From contig NC_012872.2 of assembly GCF_000003195.3 (NCBI RefSeq), positions 20,555,804 through 20,619,803 of the forward strand: DNA of 64,000 nucleotides. The letters run 5' to 3'. Positions 22,604 through 35,098 of this stretch are shown here, piece after piece. Each line of letters opens with the position of its first letter. The stretch's first letter is position 1. Source of the DNA: Sorghum bicolor (taxonomy: Eukaryota; Streptophyta; Magnoliopsida; Poales; Poaceae). A program made the translations under genes and the position numbers. The notes beneath the pieces were generated by a model. It saw only the letters and a program-made list of their open reading frames with translations. It ran no database searches and had not been told where the DNA came from.

Positions 22604-24045
22604 CAGCTAAACTCAGATGGATCAGGAGTTGCTTCAATGTTTTCTTTCCTCACAGGCACACATGCTTTTACATAAAAATTCTTCCAGATAAGAGTGAAGT
22701 GTCATGGAGCTTAGTACCTACACTTAAGTCAAGCACTATTCCTCCTGTCTATACTTCACCTTTGTTCTGGAGTTTTGCATAAGTTTTCAAAAATAAAATT
22801 CAGAGTTCCCAACAATGATTATCTCAAGTCTCTCTATATGTGGTATTTGTGGATCCTTACCAAAAATGTTACTTACCTATAGCTAATGGAATATTTAAGT
22901 GGAGCTCATAGGAGTGAAAAACAGCTCATACATATGTTGTCTAATTGAGCCATGGATCCAAAGGAACTCAGCATATAATTAAATCAAGATGTGCATGTGT
23001 GGTGGAGTAAATGATAGTAATGGTAAAAATGTATAAGTGATAATAAAGCTTACTCCTCATTGCTCCTCATATTGCTATCTCTCCTTTTTAATCTTTGCTT
23101 TGGGAGAACATGGGCTATCTTTTTCTTCTTTTTTTAGGTGGGTAGTAAATACCCCTAATTCTACTGTTGAACACTTGTCAATTTTTTCTGCTCAGGTGGG
23201 CATCTTTGTACCCCTAATTCTACTCCGGACACTTGTCCATTTTTACCTCTCGTCTCACTCTTTTTTTTCTTTTTCGAGGTTCCGGGCACTTGCCCCTTTT
23301 TATTTCCTCGCATATTTTTGCATAACCCATGCCTCTTCTGCATTGAATCTTTTTAAAGAGAGAGAATAACAACACTTGGGATAGTGAGTGATAATATTTT
23401 TAGCAATTTTAATGAATGGTGGTGGATGGTGTAGTAGATGTGTGCTAATGAATATCTTAATTTAACCACATGAAAAGCTCCTAAGGGTCTATACAGCTCG
23501 ATCAAACTCAATGTGAATATAAGTAAAAGATATAGAAATTGTAGCAAGTATGGCTGTGGTAGGGATTTTGTCATGCTAGGAACTCATCATGTAATTTGCA
23601 AGTTTTCAAAATAAATCTCCAGAACTTAGTGTAGTAGGAACAAGATAAACAGTAACCCAAACTTTATATCATGCCTTTCTCTTAGCTAGACTTTAGTTTT
23701 AGGTTCATGCTTCCCATAGGTAATAATTTTTAGTTTTAGTAATTCCTGGAAGAACTTTAATATAAAAGCTAGGTACTTGAAAGTAAACAAACAGAGCAAC
23801 TGTTCATCATTTCCATCATGCATCTTTTTGGTCTTTTTATTATTATTTTTTTTGTTTTCATGTTTATAAAATGCAGTAAATTAAAGCAAGAAAATATTTA
23901 TTGGGTTTTCTAAGTTTTTCTTTTTAAGATAAAATAAAACACTAAAACCGAAAAGAATAAATAAGAAGAGCAAATAAAAACTTACTTGATAAAGTGGGGA
24001 TAAACTCCCCCAAGCTGGATGTGGTTGTCGGTCTTACCCAATGTT
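22604..24045 (-). other. E2 3' untranslated region
   Basis: AT-rich, no coding capacity on the minus strand. Around 23140-23300 a motif (GGTGGGCATCTTTGTACCCC and relatives) recurs two or three times on the plus strand. A polypurine-like tract, minus-strand CCAGCTTGGGGGAGTT, lies at about 24004-24019, just after the accessory ORF stop. Confidence 0.55.
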
Positions 24046-25615
24046 CTAGAATCGCATCATGGTGGTGATGTTGTCGTTCATTGTCGTGGTGTCTTGTCTC
24101 AGTTTTTGTACTGCAGTGGTGTGGTCCTGGTTCCACTTTTGTTGTTGTTCTAGGAGTCGTCCATGTTCCGCTTGCGTATTCTGGATGTCGAGGAGGGTGT
24201 TGTCGGTACGGGTGAAGAAGGCGCCGGCCTCTTGGTAGTAGTCGTTCATGAAAGCATAAGAGGCGTCGGAGTACCGTCCTGCATCGAATTGGGGTGAGGG
24301 TCTGGACCCTGAAGCTCCATATGGATCAGTGGAGTACCTACCTGTATGGAAAGGCGGGTTTGTCCACTGGTTATCTTGGCTCTCCGGCCATGTCTCCTGT
24401 GTTGGCTCTTGTGGTTGAGCATGTCGAACCCATGGGTCCCTAAGGACCCGGGGGTTGTAGTCGCAATAATGCAGGTGCGTTGCTTCTTCCGACCCGAGAT
24501 CAGCTCCATACCAGGTGTGTTCTTGATGGGTGGTCATCCTTTCAGATGCCACTCATTGTGGAACTCTCTGGTTTACCAGTGTCACTGCAATCTCAATCAA
24601 ATAATTTTGAACAACATAGAGGCCAAGGTTCGGGTTAGGTAACCAAATCTTGCCTTTATTATCATATAACATATACATTATGTTTCCCTCTTTTTTCAAC
24701 ATCTGAGTTTGCCTAAATGTGTCATAGCCATGATAAATTCGTAACTCGTCAATGAATTCCAATGACGAGTTTTCTAGCAAATGAAGACTAGAGGCTAGAC
24801 GAGTGATAAGTGAAGTACAACCTACAGGTCCCTGAAGACTAGGTATACTAAGCCAATGAGAAACCAAAAGTGTAATAGGTGAAGTGGGTACTTTATTTAT
24901 AGCAGCATATAGAAGTTGTAAATCTCCTACTCTTACTTTTCTAATATCATCACGATGGAAAAGATTGTACCCGAGCCATTTGTGGAACATCCTAAGAGTG
25001 GGGTGTTCCATGTCGCTGGTTCAGGCTTGGCTATAAAACTCATCTCTAGATATCTCTCTCCAGAACTGGTGTCTCTCAAAATTGGGTAAGTCGGAGTCAA
25101 TGTCCAGGATGCATCTTGAAGAGAAACCTAGATGGTCGCTCAGTTCTCTCCAAGACAACATAATGTCCTGTTTGAACATCCGAAAAGCGATTCCCCCTCA
25201 TAATATTGTAAAGTGCAAAGAAATTCAAGGGTGAGAAGATGGGAACCCAACTCAGTTATGTTCCAAAAATTTGTCCATCCCGCCATCTGGAAAATCAAAT
25301 CGAATTCAGTATCCATACCTGTTTCTTGTAGCAAGATAGGATCAAGAGTGGGGGGTGAATAAAATCCTTGTTCTTTAGCTGCTGGTAAACTTCCTTTTCC
25401 CTGTGGGTCTTCAGTCCAAGGTCTCCTATCTTGAGGAGGACCTTGACTTGCTGATCAGATGAAGATGATGGAGCTTGCGGGGGCATCGAGTCAATGCTCA
25501 TCTCGGACTGGTGCGAGGAGTGTCGGGACGAACTCCTCATACCTATGTTCTTGAAGGCCTTCCCTGCGTTCTTCACCTTCTTGAACATCCTGCAAACAAA
25601 AGTTGACACAAACAC
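24046..25615 (-). pseudogene. E2 accessory ORF, broken
   Basis: About 520 codons in minus-strand pieces: 25615-25295 (Lys-rich start, then a Ser-rich stretch), 25334-25140 (TEFDLIFQMAGW, LTLEFLCTLQYYEG), 25011-24553 (HPTLRMFHKWLGYNLFHRDD, SLITRLASSLHLL) and 24552-24046 (Gln/Thr-rich tail). It is broken by a one-base shift in a C6 run near 25355 and by stops near 25018 and 24553. The layout resembles the Athila ORF/'putative plant transposon protein' families, and the conserved blocks recur in E1 and in the E5 env-like protein. It is not gag or pol; its role is unknown. Confidence 0.7.
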
Positions 25616-25933
25616 AACTAGTGGAAAATGTGAGAGAAAAATGTTAGTGGTCAGCTGTCCAAAATGTCAGTAGTCCAGGGGTTAGTCGTTCAAGACAAGT
25701 TTTTATTTTGGCAGCACCTCCCCCTAAACAACTTTTACTTCCGCTCTAGGCAGCGGGATCACTACTTACTAGGTGAACCTTACTCTCTCACTCAAAGACT
25801 ACCAACCTCTCTTCCACTCTTCTCTTCCTCTCTACTCTCCTTCTCACTTCACTACAAGAGCTCCTTCTCTGGAAACTGAAACTTGTGTGGTTTTGTGGGA
25901 TGCTTGTGTGGTGGAGATGGAGGCAGGAGGTGG

Positions 25934-25998
25934 AAATTTATAGGAGGAAGGGGGGATAGGGCGGGCGCCCTCTGTAGGTGGGCGGGTGCCCACCTTTG
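25934..25998 (-). promoter_or_regulatory. Promoter-like module upstream of the E2 accessory ORF
   Basis: Minus strand: GGTGGGCACCCGCCCACC and GGGCGCCCGCCC, then CTATAAATTTCC about 30 bp further (25936-25946), about 320 bp before the accessory start. The same GGGCGCCCGCCC palindrome stands upstream of the TATA box in the E2 LTRs (22157, 29920). I infer a separate promoter for the accessory gene, perhaps copied from the LTR. Confidence 0.45.
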
Positions 25999-26430
25999 GT
26001 GGCCATCCTGGCTGCAACTTTTCTATTCCCTCCTTTGCTTAACTCTTACGTAGAATAATAGTTCATGGGTGGTGGTTGGTCGGTGGAAAAGTGCTGGTGA
26101 GTGGAGTTATGATGGTGGATCAAATAATGTGATGGGATGTGTGTGTATGGCATGTGGGACCCAAGGAGTGTGGGTCATGCTTCTAGAAGGTTGCTATAAT
26201 TAAATATAATGCAGGAAAATCTATGAGAATTGAAACTTATTGAAAAATGATCATGAAAAAAATATTTTTGTGCCTCCACACTAATTACCATAAATATTAT
26301 TTATATGGGACTTTTCATTATTATAATAATTCTATGAATAAATATGACTAATGCAAGAATTAATTATGCAAGAATTTAAATGATGTGGATAAATACTGAT
26401 TTACCTCCCGGCGAGGGTTTGGGATTTTTA

Positions 26431-26446
26431 GGTCCCCCAAGCTGGA
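26431..26446 (-). other. Polypurine-like tract after E2 protease
   Basis: Minus-strand GGTCCAGCTTGGGGGACC lies 13 bases beyond the protease stop and shares AGCTTGGGGGA with the tracts at 24004-24019 and at the 3' LTR. Internal tracts can prime extra plus strands during reverse transcription. Confidence 0.5.
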
Positions 26447-26458
26447 CCTCCAAATCTT

Positions 26459-28406
26459 TTAATCTTCTGAATTACCTTCCTCCGGAGATGGTATCTCCAG
26501 TGGTTCTTCTTCATGAACTTCCTTCACTGTAGAGTCTCTTTCTAGTGTGGGTTTTAATGTGAAGTGTTCTTCTTTTCCGTTTATGTTGAACTTGATTTCT
26601 CCCTTTCCAACGCCAATGTGAGCATTGGCAGTGCTCAGAAATGGCCTTCCAAGGATAATGGACACTTTTGAGTCGGGACTCATGTCCAGTACCACGAAGT
26701 CTACTGGCACAAGGAAATCTCTGATCTTGACTGGGATGTTTTTGGTGATGCCCAACGGGTGTCGAACTGATTGATCTGCTAGTTGTAGGCACATTGATGT
26801 TGGTTCTAGGGTCGTATGCTCAAGCTTCTCGTAGACTGATGTTGGCATCACACTGACACTTGCTCTGAGATCACAAAGTGCATTGTTGAAGTGTTGGTTT
26901 CCGATCGAGCAATCAATTGTGGGGCATCCTGGATCCTTCTTCCTTGGTGGTTTATTGAGGATGGTCGCAGTACATTCTTCTGTCAGCTTGATAACCTCAG
27001 TGGTGGACAGTGGTCTCTTTTTGTTAAGAATATCTCTGATGTACTTTGCATATGTGGGTACATGTATGGCATCAAGCAGAGGTATGTTGACATATAATTT
27101 CTGAATGACCTCTACAAACTTATCAAACTGCTCATCCAAGTCCTCTATTTCTTCTTGGAAATGGCAAATAGTTGATGTCGTAAAAATCTTTCCTCATTTC
27201 TATAGTTCTTGGTGGTTGTAGCAGATCTTCTGCTTCAACTGGGCTTTCTTCTTCTATCACTGTTGGTTGCACTGGTGCTGTTGTTCTTTGTTTCTCTTTT
27301 GGATATGGGGGATCCCTAGTGGCTTTGCCTCCCCTAGTAGTTATGTTCTTTACATGCTCAATGTTAGTGGCAACAGGCAATGCAGCAGGTAGCTTTATTA
27401 ATTTAAGCTCTACCCTTTTATTAAGAGTGTTTTGCTCATCAAAGGCAGTTAATAGAAAATCCATTTTATTGTGTATATCTTTTAGAGATGATTCATTTGT
27501 ATCTAGCCTTTGTTTAACTTCATCATTATTTTTTGTTTGTTGAGCAATTATCTCTTTTAATGAAAGTTGCTTGAAAGTGTTACCTGAATTCATACCTTTG
27601 CTACTGGGTTGACTCGAAGTAGGTTGATATTTGTATGCTGTCTCAATGGCCCTTTGATCTTCTTTGAACTTGGCCCTCTGGTCAATCCATTGGAGCAAAT
27701 TTTTCATCTTGGTTGATTGTGCATTTACTTCTTCTGGTATTTCTTCAGTTTGATGACATTGTTGAGATTCATCTTGGAACCAACTTTGGTTTTCTACTAT
27801 CTTATCCAAAAGTATCTCTGCTTTTCAAATTGTAAGCTCCAAGAATGATCCCTTAGCAGATGCATCTAGGCACTCACAAGCCTTCTGGGTTAATCCATGG
27901 TAGAAGGTCAGCATAAGTAACCATCTGGCCATTCCATGGTGAGGACAATCTGATATGTATCCTTGAAAACGCTCCCATGCTTCTAGAATGGTTTCTGTCT
28001 TCTGCTGTTGGAAACTGACAATATTTCTTCTTAAGGCAGCTGTTTTGCCTATAGGGAAAAACTTTGATAGAAAGGCATCTGACAAGTTCGTCCAGTTGTT
28101 GATGTTATCTTGATGAGTGTAGAACCACTTCCTTACTTTCCCTTCTAGTGAGAATGGAAAAAGGCGAAGTAGTATGACATCTTTGTCAACTCCGTCGATT
28201 CAGATTGTGCTTCCAATCTCTAAGAAATTCTGCAAGTGTGCACTAGCATCTTCATGTGCCTTTCCACTGAATTGTGTAGCTTGTACCAAATTGATGAGGC
28301 TTGACTTGAGCTCAAACTCGGGTGCTCCTTCTACTGCAAATCTTGGACCAGTTGGAATGTTCTCAAGACTTGGAGCAGAGAATTCTTGCAAGGTCTTTTG
28401 TGCCAT
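26459..28406 (-). pseudogene. E2 gag-protease, broken by two stops and a frameshift
   Basis: Minus-strand frame from 28406 (MAQKTLQEFSAPSLENIPTG) gives gag. It is cut by TGA at 28198-28200 and another near 27825, both explained by CGA to TGA. It continues from 27809 with a spacer (TTRGGKATRDPPYP) and after a one-base shift near 27150 with a retropepsin-like protease to 26459 (LADQSVRHPLG, ILGRPFLSTANAHIG). The catalytic motif, normally DLGAS, reads DLRAS, so the protease is probably inactive as well. No RT follows: the next coding part is the accessory ORF. Confidence 0.85.
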
Positions 28407-28691
28407 AGCTTCAACAATTGGTAGGTAGCTTCTTCTTTCTTTCTTGATTGCTTTGGTTCTGATGATGAAGAGTTGAATGTACCAAAGTCAATCCTGATAT
28501 ACCCTGTATAAAAATATAAACATAGAAAAGCAACAGGGTGAACCTGCCAAAGCAGAGGTGCCTTGTTATGATTTCTCACTTAGTAGCTGTTTTATGCAAT
28601 TATTTCTCCATAGTCTAGTCTAATATTTTATGTGAATAACCTTGACTGACTTCCTGACTTTCCTTACAGCTCCTATGTGCTTCCCTTTTGC

Positions 28692-28709
28692 TCCCCGGCA
28701 ACGGCGCCA
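28692..28709 (-). other. E2 primer-binding site
   Basis: Minus-strand TGGCGCCGTTGCCGGGGA, eight bases inside LTR3: the intact form of the Athila-type site. Confidence 0.85.
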
Positions 28710-28717
28710 GAAATGCT

Positions 28718-30201
28718 TGTTGACACTTACTAACACCACTTAGATACTAGGTTGTCATCCCCAGCATGGTGCCAAAGTGTACAAAGGTATTTATGAATGT
28801 AAAGGCTCTCTAGAAAATAATCTATTCTATCCGCAAGCGCACAGATAAAACACCTCATTGTAGCATTTCACCAGGAAAGTATTCTAGGTATCGTTATTTA
28901 TAATTTTGCTTAAGAGAACAATGGAGATGAAGATAAGGATAAAATCTATCAAGGCATAGACTAGAGATAAACTTGCAAGAACATGATTTCTAATGAGGAA
29001 CTCGTCACACAGTCACTTACTTCGACAGGGGGTAAGCCATAATAATAATGATAATGAAATATAAGCTCATGGGTAATTAACACAGCGATTAGAAAATAGA
29101 CTACTCCTCATATATGTAAGGTGACGTCGGATTAGCTAGAGAATGGATTCTAAGTTATCTACTATCTACTAAGTCATGATCTACTCTAGTTATGTACAAT
29201 ATCATATATAGCATAAAAGACTCTTTATTCATGTATAAAGAACATTGCTAAAGTAAATCAGAACATCGCAAGACTTACTCCGCAATACAAATTTTGCCAG
29301 TCCTATCAACGGAGGGTGGACTATATAAGAATCAACAAAGCTGTCACTATCGCGAACTACCACACGGCCCGGCCAATAGGATACATTTGCAGGTAAATAT
29401 CATCTAAGCACCACGCCCACATTTGATCTACCACTTAACTCCCGCGTGTCAAGAGCTAAGCGCTTTGCAAACTTATACATAAACTCATTATCAATCATAA
29501 CTATATCAAATATAGAACTAGAGCAAACTAAGAACATAATAAATAGAGACATAATGCAATTAGAATAAAGTAGTAGAGAAAGATATGAAATAATACCAAT
29601 CTTTATTAACGAAGATCTGAGTCCAGAGCGCTAGGCTCTACTTCTCTAATTCTATCTAATCAACCCTCTAAAACTTGAAGGATTAGGGAGTAGCTAATTC
29701 TAATTCTCTATGGCAGAGAAGTTCTAAACCCTAACTTTGATGGCTTCCTCTGATAATGATTTCTCCTCCCTCCCCCTGGGGTGGAGAGGCCTTGATTATA
29801 TAGTCCCCTCAAGTGAATTTGGGCCGTCGGATCAAACCGACATTGATCGCACGGTTTTCATTGATCCTTTAGGTTGGTGGAGCATAATCGCGAAGTTGAA
29901 CATGATTGGCCCCGAGGCTAGGGCGGGCGCCCTGCCCCCGAGCCCGTCCGGTCTCCCGTTCGTTCCCGTGGCTTCTGGACTCTTCTAGATTAAGGAAAAT
30001 TGCACGGCACGTAATTACCTCGTTGTAAACATGACATGTGGGCCTTCTCTCCATATTTTCTGATAACCCCTTGCAGAAATAGACAAACACCAAAGCTCGT
30101 GGAATTCTGTCAGATAAACCCTAATTCTAGATGTTTGGTGCATATTGATCCTTTTCCATGTTTAGTTGATGGTTAAATTTAGTACTTAAGGACCATCAAC
30201 A
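28718..30201 (-). repeat. E2 LTR3, the 5' LTR of the full body
   Basis: TGTTGACACTTA...CCATCAACA, 1484 bp, very similar by eye to LTR2; a short indel lies in the GC palindrome region near 29920-29945. Minus-strand TATA box CTATATAATC at about 29793-29802. Followed by the right TSD copy ATCAT. Confidence 0.85.
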
Positions 30202-30252
30202 ATCATCAAAGTCTAGGGAGCTAATAAATTCTATAGTGAGTAATTTGCTACC

Positions 30253-30681
30253 CTATTTAGTGATTTTCCACGCATCTTCCCATCCAATCATTCTAAAAAT
30301 CAGCTCAAACTCGGAATCCATTCTAGTTTCATGGAGCAAAGCATTGTCAAATATTGGTGTATGAGTAAACTCCTTTGTTTTTACCACATTTAATATCTCA
30401 ACTTGAGGCCTAAGTGGTAATGAAATTTGATTAAGGTTTGTTAATTCATACCTCTCTTCCCGTTGGGAAGAGGATGACGGGGTGTGATTCTTGGGAGGTG
30501 ATGGAGGATCGATGTTCATTCTGGAACCGGTATGCGAAGGTGCTTGAGATGATGAACGGCTTCGGGTGCTGCGAAAGGAAAGTGTTCCGCTAATGCTCCT
30601 GAGTGCATCTCCAACTTTTTGATTCATCCTGTCTAAATAACATGAAGAACACGAAGAACAAAGAAAGAACAACAAGAACAC
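30253..30681 (-). pseudogene. E1 accessory ORF, N-terminal part
   Basis: Minus-strand frame opening at 30681 with a hydrophobic, Cys-rich leader; a second Met (MNQKVGDALRSISG) matches the E2 start better. Then Ser-rich and Pro-rich stretches, and RMDSEFELIFRMIGWEDAWK, matching GMDTEFDLIFQMAGWTNFWN of E2. It ends at the E2 insertion and resumes at 19886. Confidence 0.65.
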
Positions 30682-30879
30682 AAGAACTCAAAGATTAGTG
30701 AAACAAAAGAGAGAGGGGAGGAGGTTTCCACTTGATGCACTTGATCTTTCTTTTCTTCTCTAATTAAGTGTGGTAATTGGAGGAATGGAGTTCATATTTG
30801 TCACTGGCCATGGAGCATGGCTCTCTGGACTTAAGAATGGAAGAGGAGAGAATGAGTGAAGAGAGAGAGGGAGAGGAAG

Positions 30880-30930
30880 AAGGGGGGCACCGACCGGCGT
30901 TGGTGTGGGGCCGGCCGGCCCCACCTTGGC
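30880..30930 (-). promoter_or_regulatory. LTR-like GC palindrome upstream of the E1 accessory ORF
   Basis: GGGGCCGGCCGGCCCCACC at about 30908-30926 nearly repeats GGGGCTGGCCGGCCCCACC of the E1 LTR (17193-17213). It lies about 230 bp before the accessory start, as in E2. No good TATA box remains between the two; the element is old. Confidence 0.4.
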
Positions 30931-31476
30931 CCCTTTGGCCCTCTACTTTGGACATGATGACAACATGCATGTCTGAAGTGTTTTGGTGTATGTGTGTCCT
31001 TCCCTATGCGTGAATGAGTGAGTGGGGTGAGAAAAGAGTAAAGGAATGCATGTGATTAAAGAAAATGGAGTGTAGTGATAATTGGTGGGTGGTGATGTGA
31101 TGTGAGGTGACTTGATGTGATATGTGTGGGTCCCACATGTCTCCTGTATTTATACCGTATAATGACACAAGGATGAAAAACTAAAATACTTTTATGAATC
31201 TATAAAAAATAGAATTTTAATGACATTATTTTTATAATTTTCTGCTGCCACAGTAAATTTTACTGACGGGGTTGTCATGCTCTGTTAGTAGTAATCACAT
31301 GGGGCTTTAAACTCTAATTATGAGATGCTTATTTTTATTTCCTTTTAGTAATGCAACTTGTGAAAATAAATATGCTAAAATAAATGCGAGAATTTAAATT
31401 ACTGATAACTACCGAGTTACCTCCCGACGAAGATTCGGGATTTTTAAGTGCACCGACTTGGACTTCTCCAGTTGAA

Positions 31477-33331
31477 CTATTCTTTATGATTGTTCTCCAC
31501 TGTTGGAGATGTTGATGCATCTTGTTCTTCTTGATCCTTCAGAGTCTTGCATTGCTCGGGTCTTGGCCTGAATGCGAATCGCTCTTCTTGCCCATTAATG
31601 GTGAATATTATTTCTCCAGCTCCAATGTTGATGGTTGCATTTGTAGTGTTTAGGAATGGTTGCTCAAGTATAAGAGGAATCTTCCTCTCTTCCTGGATGT
31701 CAAGTACCATAAAATCTACAAGAATGAAAAAGTCACGGATTTTTATCAGAATATTTTCTGCTATCTCTGCAGTGTAGCAGACTGATTGGTCAGCTAGTTG
31801 CAAGCACATTGTTGTAGGAGTGAGCATGGAATAGTTGAGTTTGTCAAAGACTGTCTTGGGCATGACGCTGACGCTTGCTCCAAGATCACATAAGGCGTTC
31901 TCGAACATCTTGTTGCCAATAGAGCAATCTATAGTGGGACATCCTCAGTCCTTCTGCTTGATGGGGGAAGAACGTAGATTGCTTCACTATACGCCTCTGT
32001 TAGCTTGATGACTTTAGTCGAGGGGAGTGGTCCCTTATTGTTGAGGATGGCCCGAAAGTACTTTGCATATGTGGGTACCTGCATAGCATCTAACAATGGA
32101 TTGTTGACATATAATTTCTGAATGATATCTACAAACTTACTAAACCGATCGTCAGTGGTGATACTCCTCCTCCTTTGTGGGAAAGGTAGGACAGTAGTAT
32201 CATGGAAGTCTTGCATTAATTTGGGCTCTTGTGGATCAACTGGTGGTGAAGATGCTTCAACTTCTTTTTCTTTATTGTTCTCTCCAGCTTCTTTGTCTAC
32301 CTGCATTGAATGTGAAGGTCTACGCGCCCCTTCTGGGTAGGGTGGATCACGTGTAACCTTACCTCCTCTAGTAGATATTCCTTTAATCTGTTCATGGTTA
32401 GTGGCAAACAAAGTAGAAGCTAGATGTGTAATATGTGATTCTATCTTTTTATTGAACATTATTTGCTCTTTAACTGCTAGAGAGAAATTGTCCAATTTTG
32501 AATTAATTCCTTCTAACATTTAATCATTAAAAGCAAGCTTCTTATAAATACTCTCCATAATTCTAGCTTGTTCTAATATTAATTCTCTCAAGCGTGGTTG
32601 TCTTTGATTTGAATTGTAATCACTTTGATACTTACCTTGGCTTGTTGCCTGAGGTTGACTCCATCCTTGTTTCTTGGTGATTGCATTGATATCTTCTTCA
32701 TGTTGATCTTGAGAATTGAATGCATCTTGAATGGCTTGACGATTTCTTTTATAATTATCCCTCTGCTCTAGCCAGCTCAATAATACATCCATCTTGGTTG
32801 ATAGTGCACACAACTCCTCTAGAACTTCCTCACTTTCATGGCATGTCTAGGTGTTGAATGTCCAATTCTGATTTTCTGCTATCTTTGCCATAATAGCTTC
32901 AGCTTTTCTAAGGGTGAATGACATGAATGATCCTTCAGCAGTGGCATCCAATTGCTCACATGACCTTTGAGTGAGTCCATGATAGAATGTTTGCATGAGC
33001 AACCACTACTCCATTCCATGATGCAGGCAGTCTGATATGTATCCTTGAAAACGCTCCCATGCTTCTGGAATAGGTTCACCTTTGTGCTGATGAAATTCTA
33101 AAAGCTACTCTCGTAAGATATTTGTTCAGCCTATTGGGAAAAACTTCTCTAGGAAAGCTTCCGAACATTCAATCCATGTCTTGAATTGATCTTTACTCTG
33201 GTAAAACCACTGCTTCACTCTTCCCTCTAATGAGAAAGGAAACAAACGAAGTAGCACAACATCTTGAGGAATGCCTTGAATGTCAATGGTATTGCCAATT
33301 TCCAGAAAATTCTGCAAATGGGCAATGGCAT
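31477..33331 (-). pseudogene. E1 gag (after the E3 insertion) and protease, decayed
   Basis: Minus strand, continuing from the gag start at 42089-42250. 33331-33126 carries AIAHLQNFLEIG and LLRLFPFSLEGRVKQWFY. After a stop at 33126, remnants include EAWERFQGYISD; then 32813-32520, 32519-31929 (STRGGKVTRDPPYPEG) and 31908-31477, a retropepsin-like protease whose catalytic CDLGASVSVMP is intact. Stops near 33126, 32850, 32520 and 31929 separate the blocks. No RT follows. Confidence 0.8.
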
Positions 33332-35060
33332 TGTTGGCATTTCTTAGCGTCACTACTAAAGATAGACTATAAATCCATCATTAGCAATGGCACCAGAAAT
33401 GTCGGGTGTTGGTATACCATAACTATCGTTACGTCAGAGAGATAACCCAAGGCCTTTAACGGCGCCGGCCTTAGCAGTGCAGTCTGGTAACAATAATTAG
33501 GAATGCCGGATTGGCCATCCTAACCATCCTTACTTATGATATGCAAAGCTGTAGCACGACGCCAGATAAATGCACAGAGTTTACAATCTTAAGTAATGGT
33601 ACTTAGGTACGCCAATCAATAGTTCATGAGTATAAAGAATAAAAGTGCAAGCGAACAAAACTATCATTGTAGCATTTCAACCCATGAGTATTCAAGGGTT
33701 ATCGTATTTAATCCCGTAGGAGGGCGTAACAAATGCATCTAGTTTCGTTTGTAGCATGATCACTTACAGAGATGCATAGGTAGACATAGTCTAATCAGGG
33801 GTCATGGCAGGCTCTTAAAATATGGATAGTGGACACACTCATCGGGGCAACCTCAAGGAATAAAGAGAAAATAAGGAAATAAAAGAAATAAAGAACAACT
33901 ACTTGAGCCGGCATTGATCTTATATAACTATGCAAAGAATTTTTAGTAGAACATCTAATCAATATAACTAGAGTTAGAACTAAGTCTGAAGCTCTGGGGA
34001 GATCCCAGCAGCTAGACATCTAGCCGATAGGGACTTTAAAGAACTCCTACCGGAATACCTGATCGTGGGGGAATACCAGGGACGACAGGGCTGTCACTAC
34101 CCTGCCACCTACCCCTCTACCCGAAAGATACCCGCGCATCCGCTGATCTCCGCATACCCGAGCACCTGGCCCATGTAATTGGAAATGCCTCCTAGCCTCC
34201 CAGGACCCCAACCCTTCGGATTGACAAGCTCGGCTAAGAGTGGCCATCACAGCCCAACAAACCGTTAGCCCAATCTTAATCCTTTGTCTATTCATACTAA
34301 TTTGATGAATGATGAAGAACAATGATGAACACATCAAGAACATAGCACAAGAACTAAGAACTAGTTCATATGCTATGAACAAGATATGAACACAACTATA
34401 CACTAATTCAATTGCATAATCATATAAATAAGATAAGAACTTGCTCATTGAGGAGAACTGAATTGTATTCATACCAAGAAGCTCTAAGATCCTCCAAGGA
34501 GACAAGCTCTCCTTGCTAGCTTTACCTTGCTCTACTACTGAATCTAAACTAAAGAACAAGTGTAGAAATGTGAGGTGTATTGCTCCAAATGATGGTGTGT
34601 GTGTTGAATGGTGTGGAGCCATATATTTATAACCCAACAAGGACGGTTCATGGCGATCTAAATTTGGTAGGATGTGAAACCGCCCTATGCATACCGCCAT
34701 GCAATCGCCTAAAAAAGGTGGGACCGAGTTGCCGCCACGGGGTGCGGCCGCACCACTGGTGGGCCCCCTGGCCACCGCCTTTGCGTGGTCGGTTCGTCTC
34801 TGGGCTTTGATCCTTCCTGTGGTTACGAATGGATCCAGTTCAGTGTTTTGGTGGGCTTTTCCATTTATCTTTGATTTGTGCCTTTTCTGAATACGCTTTC
34901 TTGAAGTGCGCTTTCTCGTGTCTTTTGCGCCTTTCCACGTGTCATACCTGAAATTGATATTTGCAACAAAACTTGTGGAAAGGTTAGTTCAAAGCCCTAC
35001 CATCTATTTATTCTATTTATTAAAATGTTGTTTATAATTATAAGATAAGGGGTACCAACA
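33332..35060 (-). repeat. E3 3' LTR (1729 bp), keeps its TATA box
   Basis: TGTTGGCATTTCTTAGCG...GGGGTACCAACA. Minus-strand TATA TATAAATATAT at about 34621-34631; GC palindrome GGTGCGGCCGCACC at 34739-34755. About 55 bp from its start is a primer-site-like relic followed by a second TGTTGG (33388-33412). Confidence 0.85.
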
Positions 35061-35098
35061 ACTCCGCCACACTTGGTCCTTTGCTCGTCCTCGAGTGA
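35061..35098 (-). other. E3 degenerate polypurine tract and hairpin
   Basis: Minus-strand CCAAGTGTGGCGGAGT takes the place of the polypurine tract. Beside it, CCTTTGCTCG and CGAGTGAAGG form a 10-bp stem with two mismatches, the counterpart of the perfect hairpins in E1 and E2. Confidence 0.5.

Larger units (their letters stand above)
19887..30201 (-). mobile_element. E2: Athila-like element as a tandem LTR-body-LTR-body-LTR array
   Basis: Outer ends TGTTGACAC (19887) and CCATCAACA (30201) are flanked by a perfect 5-bp TSD, ATCAT at 19882-19886 and 30202-30206, inside the E1 accessory ORF. Inside are a truncated LTR1, a gag-only relic body, a complete LTR2, a full-length body (22458-28717) and a complete LTR3. 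LTR2 has a primer site on its left and a polypurine tract on its right, so it serves two bodies. The full body has gag, protease and an accessory ORF, but no RT or integrase. Confidence 0.85.
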
